Source: a virus
Length of the DNA stretch: 25,993 nt
Direction: 5' to 3' (one strand)
IMG/VR virus record: IMGVR_UViG_3300020477_000116
Location: 1 to 25,993 of that record
The translations under genes and the position numbers were made by a program. Below are positions 7,125-14,959 of the stretch, one piece after another. The notes under the pieces are model-generated. The model saw only the letters and a list, made by a program, of their open reading frames with translations. It was not told where the DNA came from and did not search any database. Position 1 is the stretch's first letter. The number at the start of each line of letters is the position of its first letter.

Positions 7125-7451
7125 ATGGCGACCAAGACTGAAACTCAGCACACGGCATCGTTCATCGTGAGCGAAGCCAACGGGAATCGTTCCCGCGAAG
7201 AGGTGACCATCAAGTCCGGTCAGAATCTCGCAGCGGGCACGGTCATCGGTCTCCACTCCGGTGGCGACTACGCTGCCTACGACGACAGTGACCCTGCTTC
7301 CGCTTACGGAATTCTGATCGAGGCGACCGACGCTTCGTCCGCAGCGAAAAACGCTGCCGTCCTCGTAAGGGACGCAGAAGTCGTCGAAGCGGAAGTAACC
7401 GGCGAAGACGCCAACGCGAAGACCGATCTCGCGTCCATCATCTGGCGATAG
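7125..7451 (+). CDS. head decoration protein, lambda gpD-like
   Basis: A 108-residue protein (lambda gpD is 110) placed between scaffold and capsid genes as in lambda. It has the family's small beta-rich core, with IKSGQNLAAGTVIGLHS near residues 29-45, the segment ASAYGILIEATDASSAAKNAAVLVRDAEV (given in parts: SAYGILIEA, AAVLVRDAEV) and a short C-terminal part. The start has GGAAGGGAGG (7106-7115) as Shine-Dalgarno. gpD trimers bind the threefold sites of the expanded capsid and stabilise it against DNA pressure. The N-terminus (about 20 residues) probably becomes ordered only on the capsid. Confidence 0.9.
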   Translation: MATKTETQHTASFIVSEANGNRSREEVTIKSGQNLAAGTVIGLHSGGDYAAYDDSDPASAYGILIEATDASSAAKNAAVLVRDAEVVEAEVTGEDANAKTDLASIIWR

Positions 7452-7479
7452 CGCCGGTTAGAAAACGAGGTAAATCACC

Positions 7480-8472
7480 ATGGCAACCATGGATGTTTTC
7501 GAGAGTGACGCATTTAATATGCGCTCTCTCACAGCGGCGATCAACGCCACTCCCTTTGTTCCCGGTCGCGTTTCCGAACTCGGGATTTTTGAAGAGTCGG
7601 GCGTGACGACGACCAAGGTTTCGGTCGAACGTCTCGCTCCGTCGGTCGGTCTGGTCGCGACCAGTGCGCGCGGCGCACCCCCGGTGCAGAACACCGCGGA
7701 CCTCCGCACTCTGTACGACCTGAACACCAGTCGCATCGCGATCAGTGACACTTTGTACGCTGACTCTGTGCAGGGGGTGAGAGCGTTCGGTAGCGAGACC
7801 GACGTGCAAGCTCTGCAAGCCGAGGTCAATTCTCGGTTTGAGAAACTGGCGCAGCGCATCGCGGCCACAATCGAATTTCAACGCTTTACTGCCCTCGAAG
7901 CGGTCACTATGGATAGTAACGGAACGACCGCACTCGTTACGAGTGCTGACGTGTTCCCCGGATCCGTTCCGGCCGCGCTCGACATGGCGCTGGGTTCGAC
8001 GGGTGTTCGCACGAAGATCAGTCAGGTGATCCGAAGCATCGAGAATGCGCTCGGAGGACGTTCGTACAGCAGCATTCATTGCTTCTGCGACGACACGTTC
8101 TTCGACAATCTCGTTTCGAACGCAGACGTGATCGACTCCTACAAGTACGTCGATGGCGGCGCACTGCGAGACCGCACCGCACGACGGTCGATCTCGGTAG
8201 GTGGCATCGACTTCGAAGAGTACCGACCCGGCACTCCCGATCCGCTCGGGAACGGAACCGCAATCGCGTTTCCCATCGGTGCGGGCATCTTCAAGTCGGT
8301 GTTCGCCCCGGCCGACTACAACGACACCGTAAACACCACAGGGCTCCCCTTGTACGCTCGGCAGTTCGCCGATCCGCTCGGGGATCGCTTCCGGCTTCTG
8401 GAGGCGCAGTCCAACGTGCTCAACGTGTGCGTCGAGCCTTCGGCGGTCTACCCGCTGGACGACGGCGTATAG
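7480..8472 (+). CDS. major capsid protein, lambda gpE-like
   Basis: A 330-residue protein (lambda gpE is 341) right after gpD. The N-terminal segment (FESDAFNMRSLTAAIN, then PFVPGRVSELGIFEESG) and a C-terminal block (PLYARQFADPLGDRFRLLEA, ending SNVLNVCVEP) match the lambda E family with HK97 fold. An ACGAGG Shine-Dalgarno (7465-7470) precedes the ATG by 9 nt. It is the last gene before two hairpins, so transcripts ending there would carry the head genes in excess over the tail genes. I saw no CTA leucine codons in it, in contrast to the minus-strand operon. It forms the hexamers and pentamers of the shell. Confidence 0.95.
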   Translation: MATMDVFESDAFNMRSLTAAINATPFVPGRVSELGIFEESGVTTTKVSVERLAPSVGLVATSARGAPPVQNTADLRTLYDLNTSRIAISDTLYADSVQGVRAFGSETDVQALQAEVNSRFEKLAQRIAATIEFQRFTALEAVTMDSNGTTALVTSADVFPGSVPAALDMALGSTGVRTKISQVIRSIENALGGRSYSSIHCFCDDTFFDNLVSNADVIDSYKYVDGGALRDRTARRSISVGGIDFEEYRPGTPDPLGNGTAIAFPIGAGIFKSVFAPADYNDTVNTTGLPLYARQFADPLGDRFRLLEAQSNVLNVCVEPSAVYPLDDGV

Positions 8473-8491
8473 CGTAAACACAGTCGGAGTA

Positions 8492-8525
8492 GTTCGCCGT
8501 TCCTGGGGTGGGACGGTGGGCGAAC
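8492..8525 (+). other. bulged RNA hairpin directly before the terminator
   Basis: GTTCGCC (8492-8498) pairs perfectly with GGCGAAC (8519-8525). Inside, GTTCC (8499-8503) pairs with GGGAC (8510-8514) with one G-U pair, leaving a 6-nt loop and a 4-nt bulge (8515-8518). The structure abuts the terminator stem with no base between. It could protect the 3' end of capsid mRNA, be an RNase III substrate, or modulate read-through (inference). Confidence 0.55.
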
Positions 8526-8562
8526 GGGGCGGGGTCGCTTTGCGGCCTCGCCCCTTTTTGTT
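8526..8562 (+). terminator. strong intrinsic terminator after the capsid gene
   Basis: A 13-bp stem (GGGGCG at 8526-8531 pairs with CGCCCC at 8549-8554, continued inward through two G-U pairs and CGC/GCG) closes a TTT loop at 8539-8541. It is followed by TTTTTGTT (8555-8562). All elements of a Rho-independent terminator are present. It lies between the major capsid gene and the first joining gene, so downstream tail genes depend on partial read-through or antitermination. Confidence 0.88.
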
Positions 8563-8574
8563 GGGGGTGGCTTT

Positions 8575-8889
8575 ATGGGTTGGCTGGACTTGGCTGCGCG
8601 CGTGCAAACCGCGAGTCAAACCGTTTTCGGTGAAAGCGTGACGTTTACTCCGGCGGGTGGAAGCCCGGCGACAGTAACCGGAGTGTTTGAAGCCGAGCAC
8701 GCCTTCCAAGAGGTGATGGGGGACACAACGATCGAGACAGCTCGTCCGGTCGTGGCGTTTCGCATCGCTTCGCTGTCCCAAACCCCAGTCCGAGGCGACT
8801 CGATTACGGTGAGGTCAACAAACTACACCGCGATCGAGATTCAACCTGACGGGCATGGCGACGTAGTCGTCGTGCTCGAAAAGGCATGA
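8575..8889 (+). CDS. head-tail joining protein, lambda gpFII-like
   Basis: A 104-residue, mostly beta protein. The pattern GVFEAEHAFQEV (39-50 or so), PVVAFRIASL, GDSITVRSTNYTAIEIQPD and a final VVVVLEKA fits FII-type joining proteins: a central barrel with a 'GD-x-hydrophobic-x-hydrophobic' strand. Lambda FII is 117 residues. It is the first gene after the terminator and starts 12 nt beyond the T-run with a GGGGGTGG ribosome site. Joining proteins of this kind sit beneath gpW and receive the finished tail. No separate FI- or Z-like gene is seen around it. Confidence 0.72.
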   Translation: MGWLDLAARVQTASQTVFGESVTFTPAGGSPATVTGVFEAEHAFQEVMGDTTIETARPVVAFRIASLSQTPVRGDSITVRSTNYTAIEIQPDGHGDVVVVLEKA

Positions 8890-8890
8890 A

Positions 8891-9325
8891 ATGGCGCATG
8901 CAAGGCGACGACTTCTCGATGAGGTCAAATCTCTTCTCACCAACCTCGTAACGACGGGAACGCGGGTGTTCGAAGACCCTGCTTCGGCGGTGTCCGACGA
9001 CTCACTGCCCGCGTTGATCATCGAAGCGAACGACGAGGAGGTCTCCCCGTTGGGAGAGTACTCGTTCGGTGACGAGGGATATCGCCAGCTCCGACGACTC
9101 AGCGTTTCTGTGACCTCTATCGCGAAGTCCGCTTCGCAACGAGATCAGTCTGCGCTTGAAGTCGAAGAGGCTCTAATGCGCTCGGACATCGGCGACATGC
9201 GAGAGCTCGAGAGAAGCTCTTTCGACTCGACGGCAGACGGTAACTACCGGCTGTGGTCTTCTGCTCTCGCGTTTCGTCTCACCTACCAGACAGAATCAAA
9301 GTACCCGCGCGTAGCTGTTCGCTAG
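8891..9325 (+). CDS. tail terminator, gpU-like minor tail protein
   Basis: A 144-residue protein starting 2 nt after the preceding stop. Its order is an N-terminal helix (RRLLDEVKSLLTNLV), a strand and loop (TRVFEDPASAVSDDSLPALII), a second helix with SQRDQSALEVEEALMR and a final strand (YRLWSSALAFRLTYQTE). This alpha/beta layout is that of lambda gpU and related tail completion proteins, which cap the tube when it reaches full length and offer the surface that binds the head. Position between the joining protein and the tube protein supports the call. gpZ-type is a less likely alternative. Confidence 0.7.
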   Translation: MAHARRRLLDEVKSLLTNLVTTGTRVFEDPASAVSDDSLPALIIEANDEEVSPLGEYSFGDEGYRQLRRLSVSVTSIAKSASQRDQSALEVEEALMRSDIGDMRELERSSFDSTADGNYRLWSSALAFRLTYQTESKYPRVAVR

Positions 9326-9399
9326 GCGCATTTCCAACACGCGGTGCAGTCCGCTCGCGAGTTGCTAAGTCGGCATAGCCGGCTCAGGAGACCATCATT

Positions 9400-9831
9400 A
9401 TGGCTACTGGACTACTGGGGCAAAGCTCCTCGCTTGCCTACAGCACCGACGACTTTTCGTCGTCTAACGTAACGATCGCAAATGTGACCTCGGTGTCGGG
9501 TCCGACGACAAGCGCCGACTCCGTTGAGGTAACCAACCTGTCCAGCACGGCTGGATATCGTGAGTACATCCAGGGGTTGATTTCCCCAGGGACGATGACC
9601 ATCGAGTGCAACCTCGACCCATCAGACACGTCGCATCAAGCGATCTTCACGTACATCGAAGACCAGGCGAATACCGCCCTGCACTTCAAGCTAACCTTCA
9701 GTGACGCCACCTACATCAAGTTCAAGGGCGTCGTCACCGGAGCCGAAGTGTCTAACCCCATCGACGGAGCCATCACGCTTTCCATCACTATCCAAGTGAC
9801 GGGTAATGTGGACTGGCCCGGATCGGCATAA
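9400..9831 (+). CDS. major tail tube protein, lambda gpV-N-like
   Basis: A 143-residue beta-rich protein with CAGGAG (9385-9390) as ribosome site, 9 nt before the ATG. Hallmarks: ANVTSVSGPTTSADSVEVTN followed by a YREYIQGL loop and a 'GTMTIECNLDP' strand (about 30-75), then IKFKGVVTGAEVSNPIDGA and a final LSITIQVTGNVDW strand. This is the usual pattern of lambda-type tube subunits. Unlike lambda gpV there is no C-terminal Ig-like domain. The 74-nt gap before it (9326-9399) shows nothing I can call. Confidence 0.9.
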   Translation: MATGLLGQSSSLAYSTDDFSSSNVTIANVTSVSGPTTSADSVEVTNLSSTAGYREYIQGLISPGTMTIECNLDPSDTSHQAIFTYIEDQANTALHFKLTFSDATYIKFKGVVTGAEVSNPIDGAITLSITIQVTGNVDWPGSA

Positions 9832-9843
9832 GGAGACTGATTC

Positions 9844-10263
9844 ATGAGTGGAACCAACGGCGGTTACGCCACCAAGGATCTGATCCTTAGTGTCAAAGAC
9901 CTCAAATCCGAAGACGTGTTCGTCGAGGAATGGGGTGCGACCGTGCGCGTCCAAGAGCTCAGGGGAAGCGAGCGCGGTGCGTTCGAGGCTTCGCTCTCGA
10001 ACATTTCCGCGAAAGGCGACGCCCAGCCGGATATTCGCAATATGCGAGTTCGTCTGTGCGCCATGTGTATCGTCGATGAGTCGGGCAATCGACTATTTAA
10101 CGATACAGAGCTCGGAAAGCTGGGCTCGAAATCCGCGAGAGCACTTCAAACCGTGTACGAAGTAGCCGCCAGGCTTTCGGGTGTTTCCGACGACTCCGTG
10201 GAGGAGGCCGTGGGGGAATCCGAAGCCATCCCGCAAGACGAATCCTCCTCGCTCTCTGCATAG
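9844..10263 (+). CDS. tail assembly chaperone, gpG-like
   Basis: A 139-residue protein (lambda gpG is 140) directly after the tube gene, with AGGAG (9831-9835) 8 nt before the ATG. It has the expected layout: an N-terminal beta part (DVFVEEWGATVRVQELRGSE), a helical part around RNMRVRLCAMCIVDESG and NDTELGKLGSKSARALQTVY, and an acidic C-terminal tail (DDSVEEAVGESEAIPQDESS). Chaperones of this type coat the tape measure before the tube polymerises. The -1 frame is open across its 3' half and continues as the T extension, so a longer GT product is predicted. Confidence 0.88.
   Translation: MSGTNGGYATKDLILSVKDLKSEDVFVEEWGATVRVQELRGSERGAFEASLSNISAKGDAQPDIRNMRVRLCAMCIVDESGNRLFNDTELGKLGSKSARALQTVYEVAARLSGVSDDSVEEAVGESEAIPQDESSSLSA
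10212..10218 (+). promoter_or_regulatory. candidate -1 ribosomal frameshift site
   Basis: Five Gs then AA (G GGG GAA in the G frame) lie near the 3' end of the G-like gene. A slip here lets the P-site tRNA re-pair perfectly on GGG and enters the downstream frame at GGA (10215). The heptamer is not an ideal X-XXY-YYZ, since the A-site codon re-pairs imperfectly, but it is the best candidate in the region where both frames are open (about 10101-10263). Confidence 0.5.
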
Positions 10264-10604
10264 CGCTGGGGATTCCGTCTGTTCGAGAGCTCTATGCGAG
10301 GGTGACTTCCTCGGAGCTCACAGAGTGGTTTGCATACTACCAGTTGGACCCGTGGGATGGTTCTAGACGGCATGATCTGCCGGCCGCGATCGTTGCGAGC
10401 ACGGTCGCCAATGTAAATCGGGGGAAGAATTCAAGGCCACTACAGCCGACGGATTTCATGCCCGACTTTGACGGCAGACACAGCCAGCAGACCGCCGAAG
10501 ACATTTTCGGCCAGTTTAGGCTCGCGGAAACCCTGACGAAGGCCTCGGACGAAGCACCGTCCGAGGCCCGGGTCAAGGTTGTAACACCCGGAGAGGAGAA
10601 GTAA
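10215..10604 (+). CDS. T extension of the GT tail assembly chaperone (made by -1 frameshift)
   Basis: This frame has no good start of its own: its first usable codon is a GTG at 10302 in the middle of the conserved motif and without a convincing ribosome site. Upstream of that GTG the frame already encodes RRILLALCIALGIPSVRELY, which joins to SSELTEWFAYYQLDP. This is the 'LALALG..VxEL....SxELTEWxAY' pattern of lambda-like T domains (DUF4035-type). So it is read only after a slip from the G gene, giving a GT product of about 253 residues from 9844. The later part, with ANVNRG and DFMPDF, also fits the family. The stop overlaps the tape-measure ATG (TAATG). In lambda, G and GT act in a ratio set by slip frequency. 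Confidence 0.85.
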   Translation, partial: GIRSHPARRILLALCIALGIPSVRELYARVTSSELTEWFAYYQLDPWDGSRRHDLPAAIVASTVANVNRGKNSRPLQPTDFMPDFDGRHSQQTAEDIFGQFRLAETLTKASDEAPSEARVKVVTPGEEK

Positions 10605-13600
10605 TGGCGCGAGGAAATATGGGCGATCTTGTCGCCTATCTTCGTCTCGAAGACAAAAAATTCGTCACCGGGTTAAAGAAAGCCGAGCTTCGCGTAAATA
10701 AACTCGGAGCGTCTGCCCAGAGAATTGGTCGCAGCCTCAGCGTTGGCTTATCGCTTCCCCTCGCGGCTGCGGGCGGTGCATCGGTAAAGCTCGCAACAGA
10801 CTTCGACCGATCGATGACCAAAATCGAAACGCTCGTCGGTCGGTCAAAGTCCCAGGTGGATGCCTGGCGCGAAGACTTGGTTGCGATGGGCCCTGCTCTT
10901 GGAAAGACCCCCCAAGAGCTCAGCGACGCGCTCTTCTTCATCACATCCGCCGGCATTGAAAACGCAAAGGCCCTCGACGTACTCAGTAAGAGCGCAAAGG
11001 CTTCCGCTGTAGGCCTCGGCGAGACGAAGGTCGTCGCCGACGCCGTAGTGAGTGCGATGACTGCCTGGAAGCAGCAGGGTCTATCTGCCGCAGAAGCGAC
11101 CGACGTTCTGACAGCTACCGTTCGATACGGAAAGCTAGAGGCTGCGGACTTGGCTGCAGTTCTAGGCCGCGTCACATCGACAGCCGCCGAAATGGGAGTC
11201 TCATTCGCCGAGGTGGGCGGGTTTATCGCGGCGTTCTCTCGAACGGGCGCAAACGCGGAGATCGCAGCGACCTCTCTGCGCGGCACGTTGAACACCTTTC
11301 TAAAGCCAGGCGAAGAAGCGCTGAAGGTGTTCGACGATCTCGACATCAGCATCGACGACGTGCGGAAAGCTATCCGAGAAGACGGTCTCAGTGTCGCCCT
11401 TTTCGAGCTCATCGAGGGCTTCGATGGCAATCTAGACGTTTTGGGAGACGTTATCCCGAACGTCCGTGCCCTTGCTGGCGTGCTCTCTGCCGCACGGTCG
11501 CAGGGAATCTCATACGTCGCCATAGCGAAGATGATCGCAGAGTCGGAAGGCATGATGGAAAGGGCCTTTGATCGGACTCGCCAGACCTTCGCTTTCCAGT
11601 TTGACGTTTTTGTCGCAAAGGCGTCTGCGATGGGAGTGGCGATCGGCAACATCCTAATGCCGAAGGTTCTGAAGCTGACAACGCACATCGGTGATTACAT
11701 CACCAAACTCACTGACGCCGGCCGCGAAAATCTCGTTATGGCGGTCACGGCTGGAGCGATAGCGATTGCGCTAGGGCCTGTCTTGTGGTCTCTCGGAATC
11801 TTTACCAAGACGATTGGGCTTCTGGCTTTCAGTTGGCTACCGAAGGCCGCTGCGGCGATCATCACATTACGTAAGGCGCTTACCAGCCTCAATATAGTCG
11901 CGGCGATTGCCGCTGGCCTGTGGGGCTTGGTCGCTGGTCTTGTGGCTGCCGCAGTCGCTGCGGCCGGGTTTGCCACTACGGTGTTACTCGTCGATGACAA
12001 GAAGTTTCGAGACTTTCTGCGATCGATACCCATGATCGGTGAGTCGCTTGACTGGGCTCGCGTCAAGGTCGAGACATTCGTCCTTGAGCTGAAAAAGGTA
12101 GGCGTCGTCGCTCACGCGCTTGTTGAGCCGTTTTGGACGTGGGCGAAGTCCATTGGGCGGGTATTTACATCGGTAGGAGTGTTCATCGCGGAGGCGTTCG
12201 AGAAGGTCTTCGGCTCCATATCCGTAAACGCCGAATCGTTGTTCCGAACGCTGTTTCCCGGCGCATCCATGCTGCTCGACGTGTATGGATTCGTGGCAGA
12301 AAAGGTGTCCGATGTTTGGAGCGACGTATCGGCTCAAGTCCACGACGAACTTCAGTCCATCGAGTCCGAGATAGCGTCTCTGAACGAAGAGTTCGAGACG
12401 TTTTGGGCGAAGCAAAAGATTGCCGCAGCGGAAGTCCAAAAGATCCGGATGCTGGAAGTTCTCGGTCTGGGCGACACGCTGCCGGAAGACATGCGTAGCC
12501 AGACCGGAAGTGCTCTCAAGCAAGAGCTCGAGGAAATTGTAAAGGGATTCAACTTGGAACCCGGCCACCTGGGGAGCTCGATGGGCCCCGGCGGCGCGGC
12601 AGACCCCTCGAAGGAGATACTTGCACAGTCCGACAGGATGAAGACTTTCTTTCGCGACGTAAAGCGAAGCATCGAAGACGCCCTAGACCTCTCACCCGCC
12701 CAAAAGTTCAACCGGGAAATCGAGCGCGGAATAGAAGAGGTCACCAAGATGCACAAGGAGCTAAGCGCTGGTGGTGAGAAGGGCCAGGCGCAGCTCGATG
12801 CACTGGCGAATTCGCTTGGCCTCTATGACTCGAAACTCTCAACTTTCATCGAACACTACAAAAAGGGGATGGGAGAGCTCGACGCCGCGACTGAAAAAGC
12901 CGGCAAAGCGATCCGATTAAACCTTGGAGAGTCCATCAGCTCAACGATCGACGAGATGTTCACCGGGTTTTTGCGCGGGACCAGAGACCTTGAGAGTTTC
13001 ACTGAAATATGGGCGAACTCTATGATAGGAATCGTTGAGAACATGTTTTCTCAGTTCATCAAGTCAAAGCTGAACTTCGATGCAATCTTCGAGAAGAACT
13101 TCATGGAAGACCTTCTGCCAACAGTCAAAGATTTCGCGACGCAGGCGATGAGTGCTATCGGCAGGGTCTTCGGCTTCGGAGGTTTCGATTCCACGTCCCT
13201 GGGCGACCTGAAAAACCCAGCCATCGCAAACATGGACTTCAGCAGCCGAGCAGCGTCGATCGACAGCCTCGGATTATCCGGTCTCGTACCAGGCCACGCG
13301 AAGGGGGGAATCACGACCGGGCCGCAGCTCGCCGTCGTTGGCGACAACCCGAGCGGTCGGGAAGCGATCATTCCGCTGGAGCGCTGGCAGGAAGTCATGG
13401 GCGGCAGTGGCGATGCGGCGCCAGAAATCCACATCCACTCTCCGAGCGCTTTGCAATCGCAGCGCAGCGGTCGCGACACAAACGGTCGGAAGTTTCTCGA
13501 ACTGATCTTCGAGGGTGCGAAGGGCGCCGTGGCCGACGATATCGTGCGCGGTGGCTCGGTTGGGCGGGCTATTTCCGCCACCTTCGGAAGCCAGCCGACG

Positions 13601-13612
13601 GGAGGGGTCTGA
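10604..13612 (+). CDS. tail tape measure protein, gpH-like
   Basis: A 1002-residue protein with GGAGAGGAG (10590-10598) 5 nt before the ATG. Residues about 1-330 form the TP901-type minor tail region (FDRSMTKIETLVGRS, GKTPQELSDALFFITSAG, the RTGANAEIAATSLRG block). Two long hydrophobic stretches follow at about 378-410 and 425-465, candidate membrane-inserting segments during DNA ejection. Next comes a helical, partly coiled-coil region to about 780. The C-terminus has the common GHAKGGITTGPQLAVVGD and REAIIPLERW motif. At roughly 1.5 angstrom per residue, the family rule predicts a tail near 150 nm. I see no lysozyme or peptidase motif inside. It is chaperoned by G/GT from the gene before it. 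Confidence 0.95.
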   Translation: MARGNMGDLVAYLRLEDKKFVTGLKKAELRVNKLGASAQRIGRSLSVGLSLPLAAAGGASVKLATDFDRSMTKIETLVGRSKSQVDAWREDLVAMGPALGKTPQELSDALFFITSAGIENAKALDVLSKSAKASAVGLGETKVVADAVVSAMTAWKQQGLSAAEATDVLTATVRYGKLEAADLAAVLGRVTSTAAEMGVSFAEVGGFIAAFSRTGANAEIAATSLRGTLNTFLKPGEEALKVFDDLDISIDDVRKAIREDGLSVALFELIEGFDGNLDVLGDVIPNVRALAGVLSAARSQGISYVAIAKMIAESEGMMERAFDRTRQTFAFQFDVFVAKASAMGVAIGNILMPKVLKLTTHIGDYITKLTDAGRENLVMAVTAGAIAIALGPVLWSLGIFTKTIGLLAFSWLPKAAAAIITLRKALTSLNIVAAIAAGLWGLVAGLVAAAVAAAGFATTVLLVDDKKFRDFLRSIPMIGESLDWARVKVETFVLELKKVGVVAHALVEPFWTWAKSIGRVFTSVGVFIAEAFEKVFGSISVNAESLFRTLFPGASMLLDVYGFVAEKVSDVWSDVSAQVHDELQSIESEIASLNEEFETFWAKQKIAAAEVQKIRMLEVLGLGDTLPEDMRSQTGSALKQELEEIVKGFNLEPGHLGSSMGPGGAADPSKEILAQSDRMKTFFRDVKRSIEDALDLSPAQKFNREIERGIEEVTKMHKELSAGGEKGQAQLDALANSLGLYDSKLSTFIEHYKKGMGELDAATEKAGKAIRLNLGESISSTIDEMFTGFLRGTRDLESFTEIWANSMIGIVENMFSQFIKSKLNFDAIFEKNFMEDLLPTVKDFATQAMSAIGRVFGFGGFDSTSLGDLKNPAIANMDFSSRAASIDSLGLSGLVPGHAKGGITTGPQLAVVGDNPSGREAIIPLERWQEVMGGSGDAAPEIHIHSPSALQSQRSGRDTNGRKFLELIFEGAKGAVADDIVRGGSVGRAISATFGSQPTGGV

Positions 13613-13613
13613 C

Positions 13614-14009
13614 ATGCCGACCTGGCCGGGTTCACTTCCGACGACTTTTCCGCTGGGTACGAAAGAGGAGGCCAACCAGAACACGGTCGCTTCAGATATG
13701 GATGCCGGCGTGAGAAAGATGAGGCCGCGTTACACCGCCCTGGTCAGGTTCCTTGAGCCGCCCGGCGAACGCTTCATCTTTACCGAATCACAGAAAGAGG
13801 CGCTGTTTACTTTTCACGACACGACCTGCGGATTTGGCTCGCTCGAATTCGATTGGGTCTCGACGGGCCCGACCCCAGAGTTTGACGGTGTCACAACCGC
13901 CCAAAAATTTCGGTTCGACGGGCGTCCCACTGCCCAGGTGATTCGGCCTGGCAGCGCATCGACCAGGCTCTGGTCTGTCGCAATGCGCCTCGAAGTGCTG
14001 CCGGTCTGA
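13614..14009 (+). CDS. minor tail protein, gpM-like
   Basis: A 131-residue protein. The start at 13614 follows the tape-measure stop by one base and has GGAGGGG (13601-13607) as ribosome site; the frame is open earlier but only inside the tape-measure gene. Content: LPTTFPLGTKEEANQNTV, then MRPRYTALVRFLEPPGERF, an EALFTFHDTTCGFGSLEFDW block, and a closing RLWSVAMRLEVLPV strand. A 'RxR..' followed by '..F....gxFxW' and a final beta strand fits gpM / distal-tail-type proteins that close the tube around the tape measure. Sequence similarity to lambda M is weak; position (H-M-L-K-J order) carries much of the call. Confidence 0.72.
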   Translation: MPTWPGSLPTTFPLGTKEEANQNTVASDMDAGVRKMRPRYTALVRFLEPPGERFIFTESQKEALFTFHDTTCGFGSLEFDWVSTGPTPEFDGVTTAQKFRFDGRPTAQVIRPGSASTRLWSVAMRLEVLPV

Positions 14010-14959
14010 TGCCGCGGCAGGTAAGCGATGCGTTTCGAGAGGCGTTCTCAGCCAGCTCGACTGACCAGATTGCACTAGTCATGCTCGAAATCACACACGC
14101 CACCATGGCGACCCCGGTACGCGTTGTACTCGATACCGTCTCGCACGGATTCGGCGAGACCGGGACGGCGACGACGCTTTTAGGAAACCACAGTGCTGCC
14201 GGGTCGGGTCTTTCGGAGATACTGGTGGCGGACCACGCGAATTTCGCAGTCGGCGACCAAGTGCGCGTAATGGAAAACGCCGGCCAGGTTCGATCCACGT
14301 CACAGAACGCCGTGGCCGGAGACACGCGTTTACAGCTAGATAGCGTTGGAGGTTTAGCGGTCCACGATCCGATTCACATTGGCCTCGACTCTGGCGCTCT
14401 CGACTTCCGCTGGATCCGGAAAATCTCCGGCCTGACGGTAACACTCGACGACGGACTTTCTTCGGCGTCCACCTCACCAAAGTCGGTGACTAAAATCGGG
14501 TGGTCGTATGGACGAATCGGCGTGAAAGATACTACGGGTGGTGACAGGCTGGAATTCGTGAAGCCCGCCGCACACAACTGGCCCGGAGGGAATTCTGGTA
14601 ACCCTGTCCAGAAACTGAACGAATACCTTCCCTACCCGTTCGAGATCGAGCTTGGCAACTCAGAGCCCGGGTCTTTCACTGGTGCGCGCCTCCGGATAGA
14701 CAACATCGATCGGTCGATCTTGGCAGCGTTCCGAGCCCTAAAACCAAGTGACGAAGCGGCAGAGGTGACCATTCGCGTTGTTCTTGCCGACACGCCCGAG
14801 GTGGTCGAATTTGAGACGCCGCCGCTCGCATGGCGCGGTCTCGGCTTTGACAACCAGACTATACAAGGGGATCTGTCGGCCCCTTCGTTTTTGGTAACCG
14901 CGTTTCCTGCGACGTACTTCACACCGACGAATTTCCCGAACATCTTTTCGCAGATATGA
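14009..14959 (+). CDS. DUF1833-like minor tail protein with an inserted beta-module
   Basis: A 316-residue protein coupled to the previous gene by TGATG. The outer parts match what I know of DUF1833 tail proteins: SSTDQIALVMLEITH and PVRVVLDTVSHGF (about 16-48), then YLPYPFEIELGNSEP, GARLRIDNIDRSILAAFRAL (about 206-244) and VVLADTPEVVEFE. Between them, about residues 66-168 form an insert with two similar strands-and-turn units: SEILVADHANFAVGDQVRVM (69-88) and TRLQLDSVGGLAVHDPIHIG (106-125), the latter followed by RKISGLTVTLDDGLSS. The same kind of unit occurs in the big tip protein downstream. It occupies the L position of the lambda order, so it probably links the distal tail ring to the tip complex. 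Confidence 0.72.
   Translation: MPRQVSDAFREAFSASSTDQIALVMLEITHATMATPVRVVLDTVSHGFGETGTATTLLGNHSAAGSGLSEILVADHANFAVGDQVRVMENAGQVRSTSQNAVAGDTRLQLDSVGGLAVHDPIHIGLDSGALDFRWIRKISGLTVTLDDGLSSASTSPKSVTKIGWSYGRIGVKDTTGGDRLEFVKPAAHNWPGGNSGNPVQKLNEYLPYPFEIELGNSEPGSFTGARLRIDNIDRSILAAFRALKPSDEAAEVTIRVVLADTPEVVEFETPPLAWRGLGFDNQTIQGDLSAPSFLVTAFPATYFTPTNFPNIFSQI

Noticed and set aside
7438-8781. 447-codon open frame on the minus strand opposite the capsid gene
   Set aside because: It is antisense to an unmistakable capsid protein, crosses the terminator, is rich in Arg/His as expected of a GC-rich shadow frame, and has no ribosome site or recognisable motif.
10636-11688. 350-codon minus-strand frame opposite the tape-measure gene
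   Set aside because: Shadow of the tape measure; Ser/Ala/Arg-rich with no motif or start signal.
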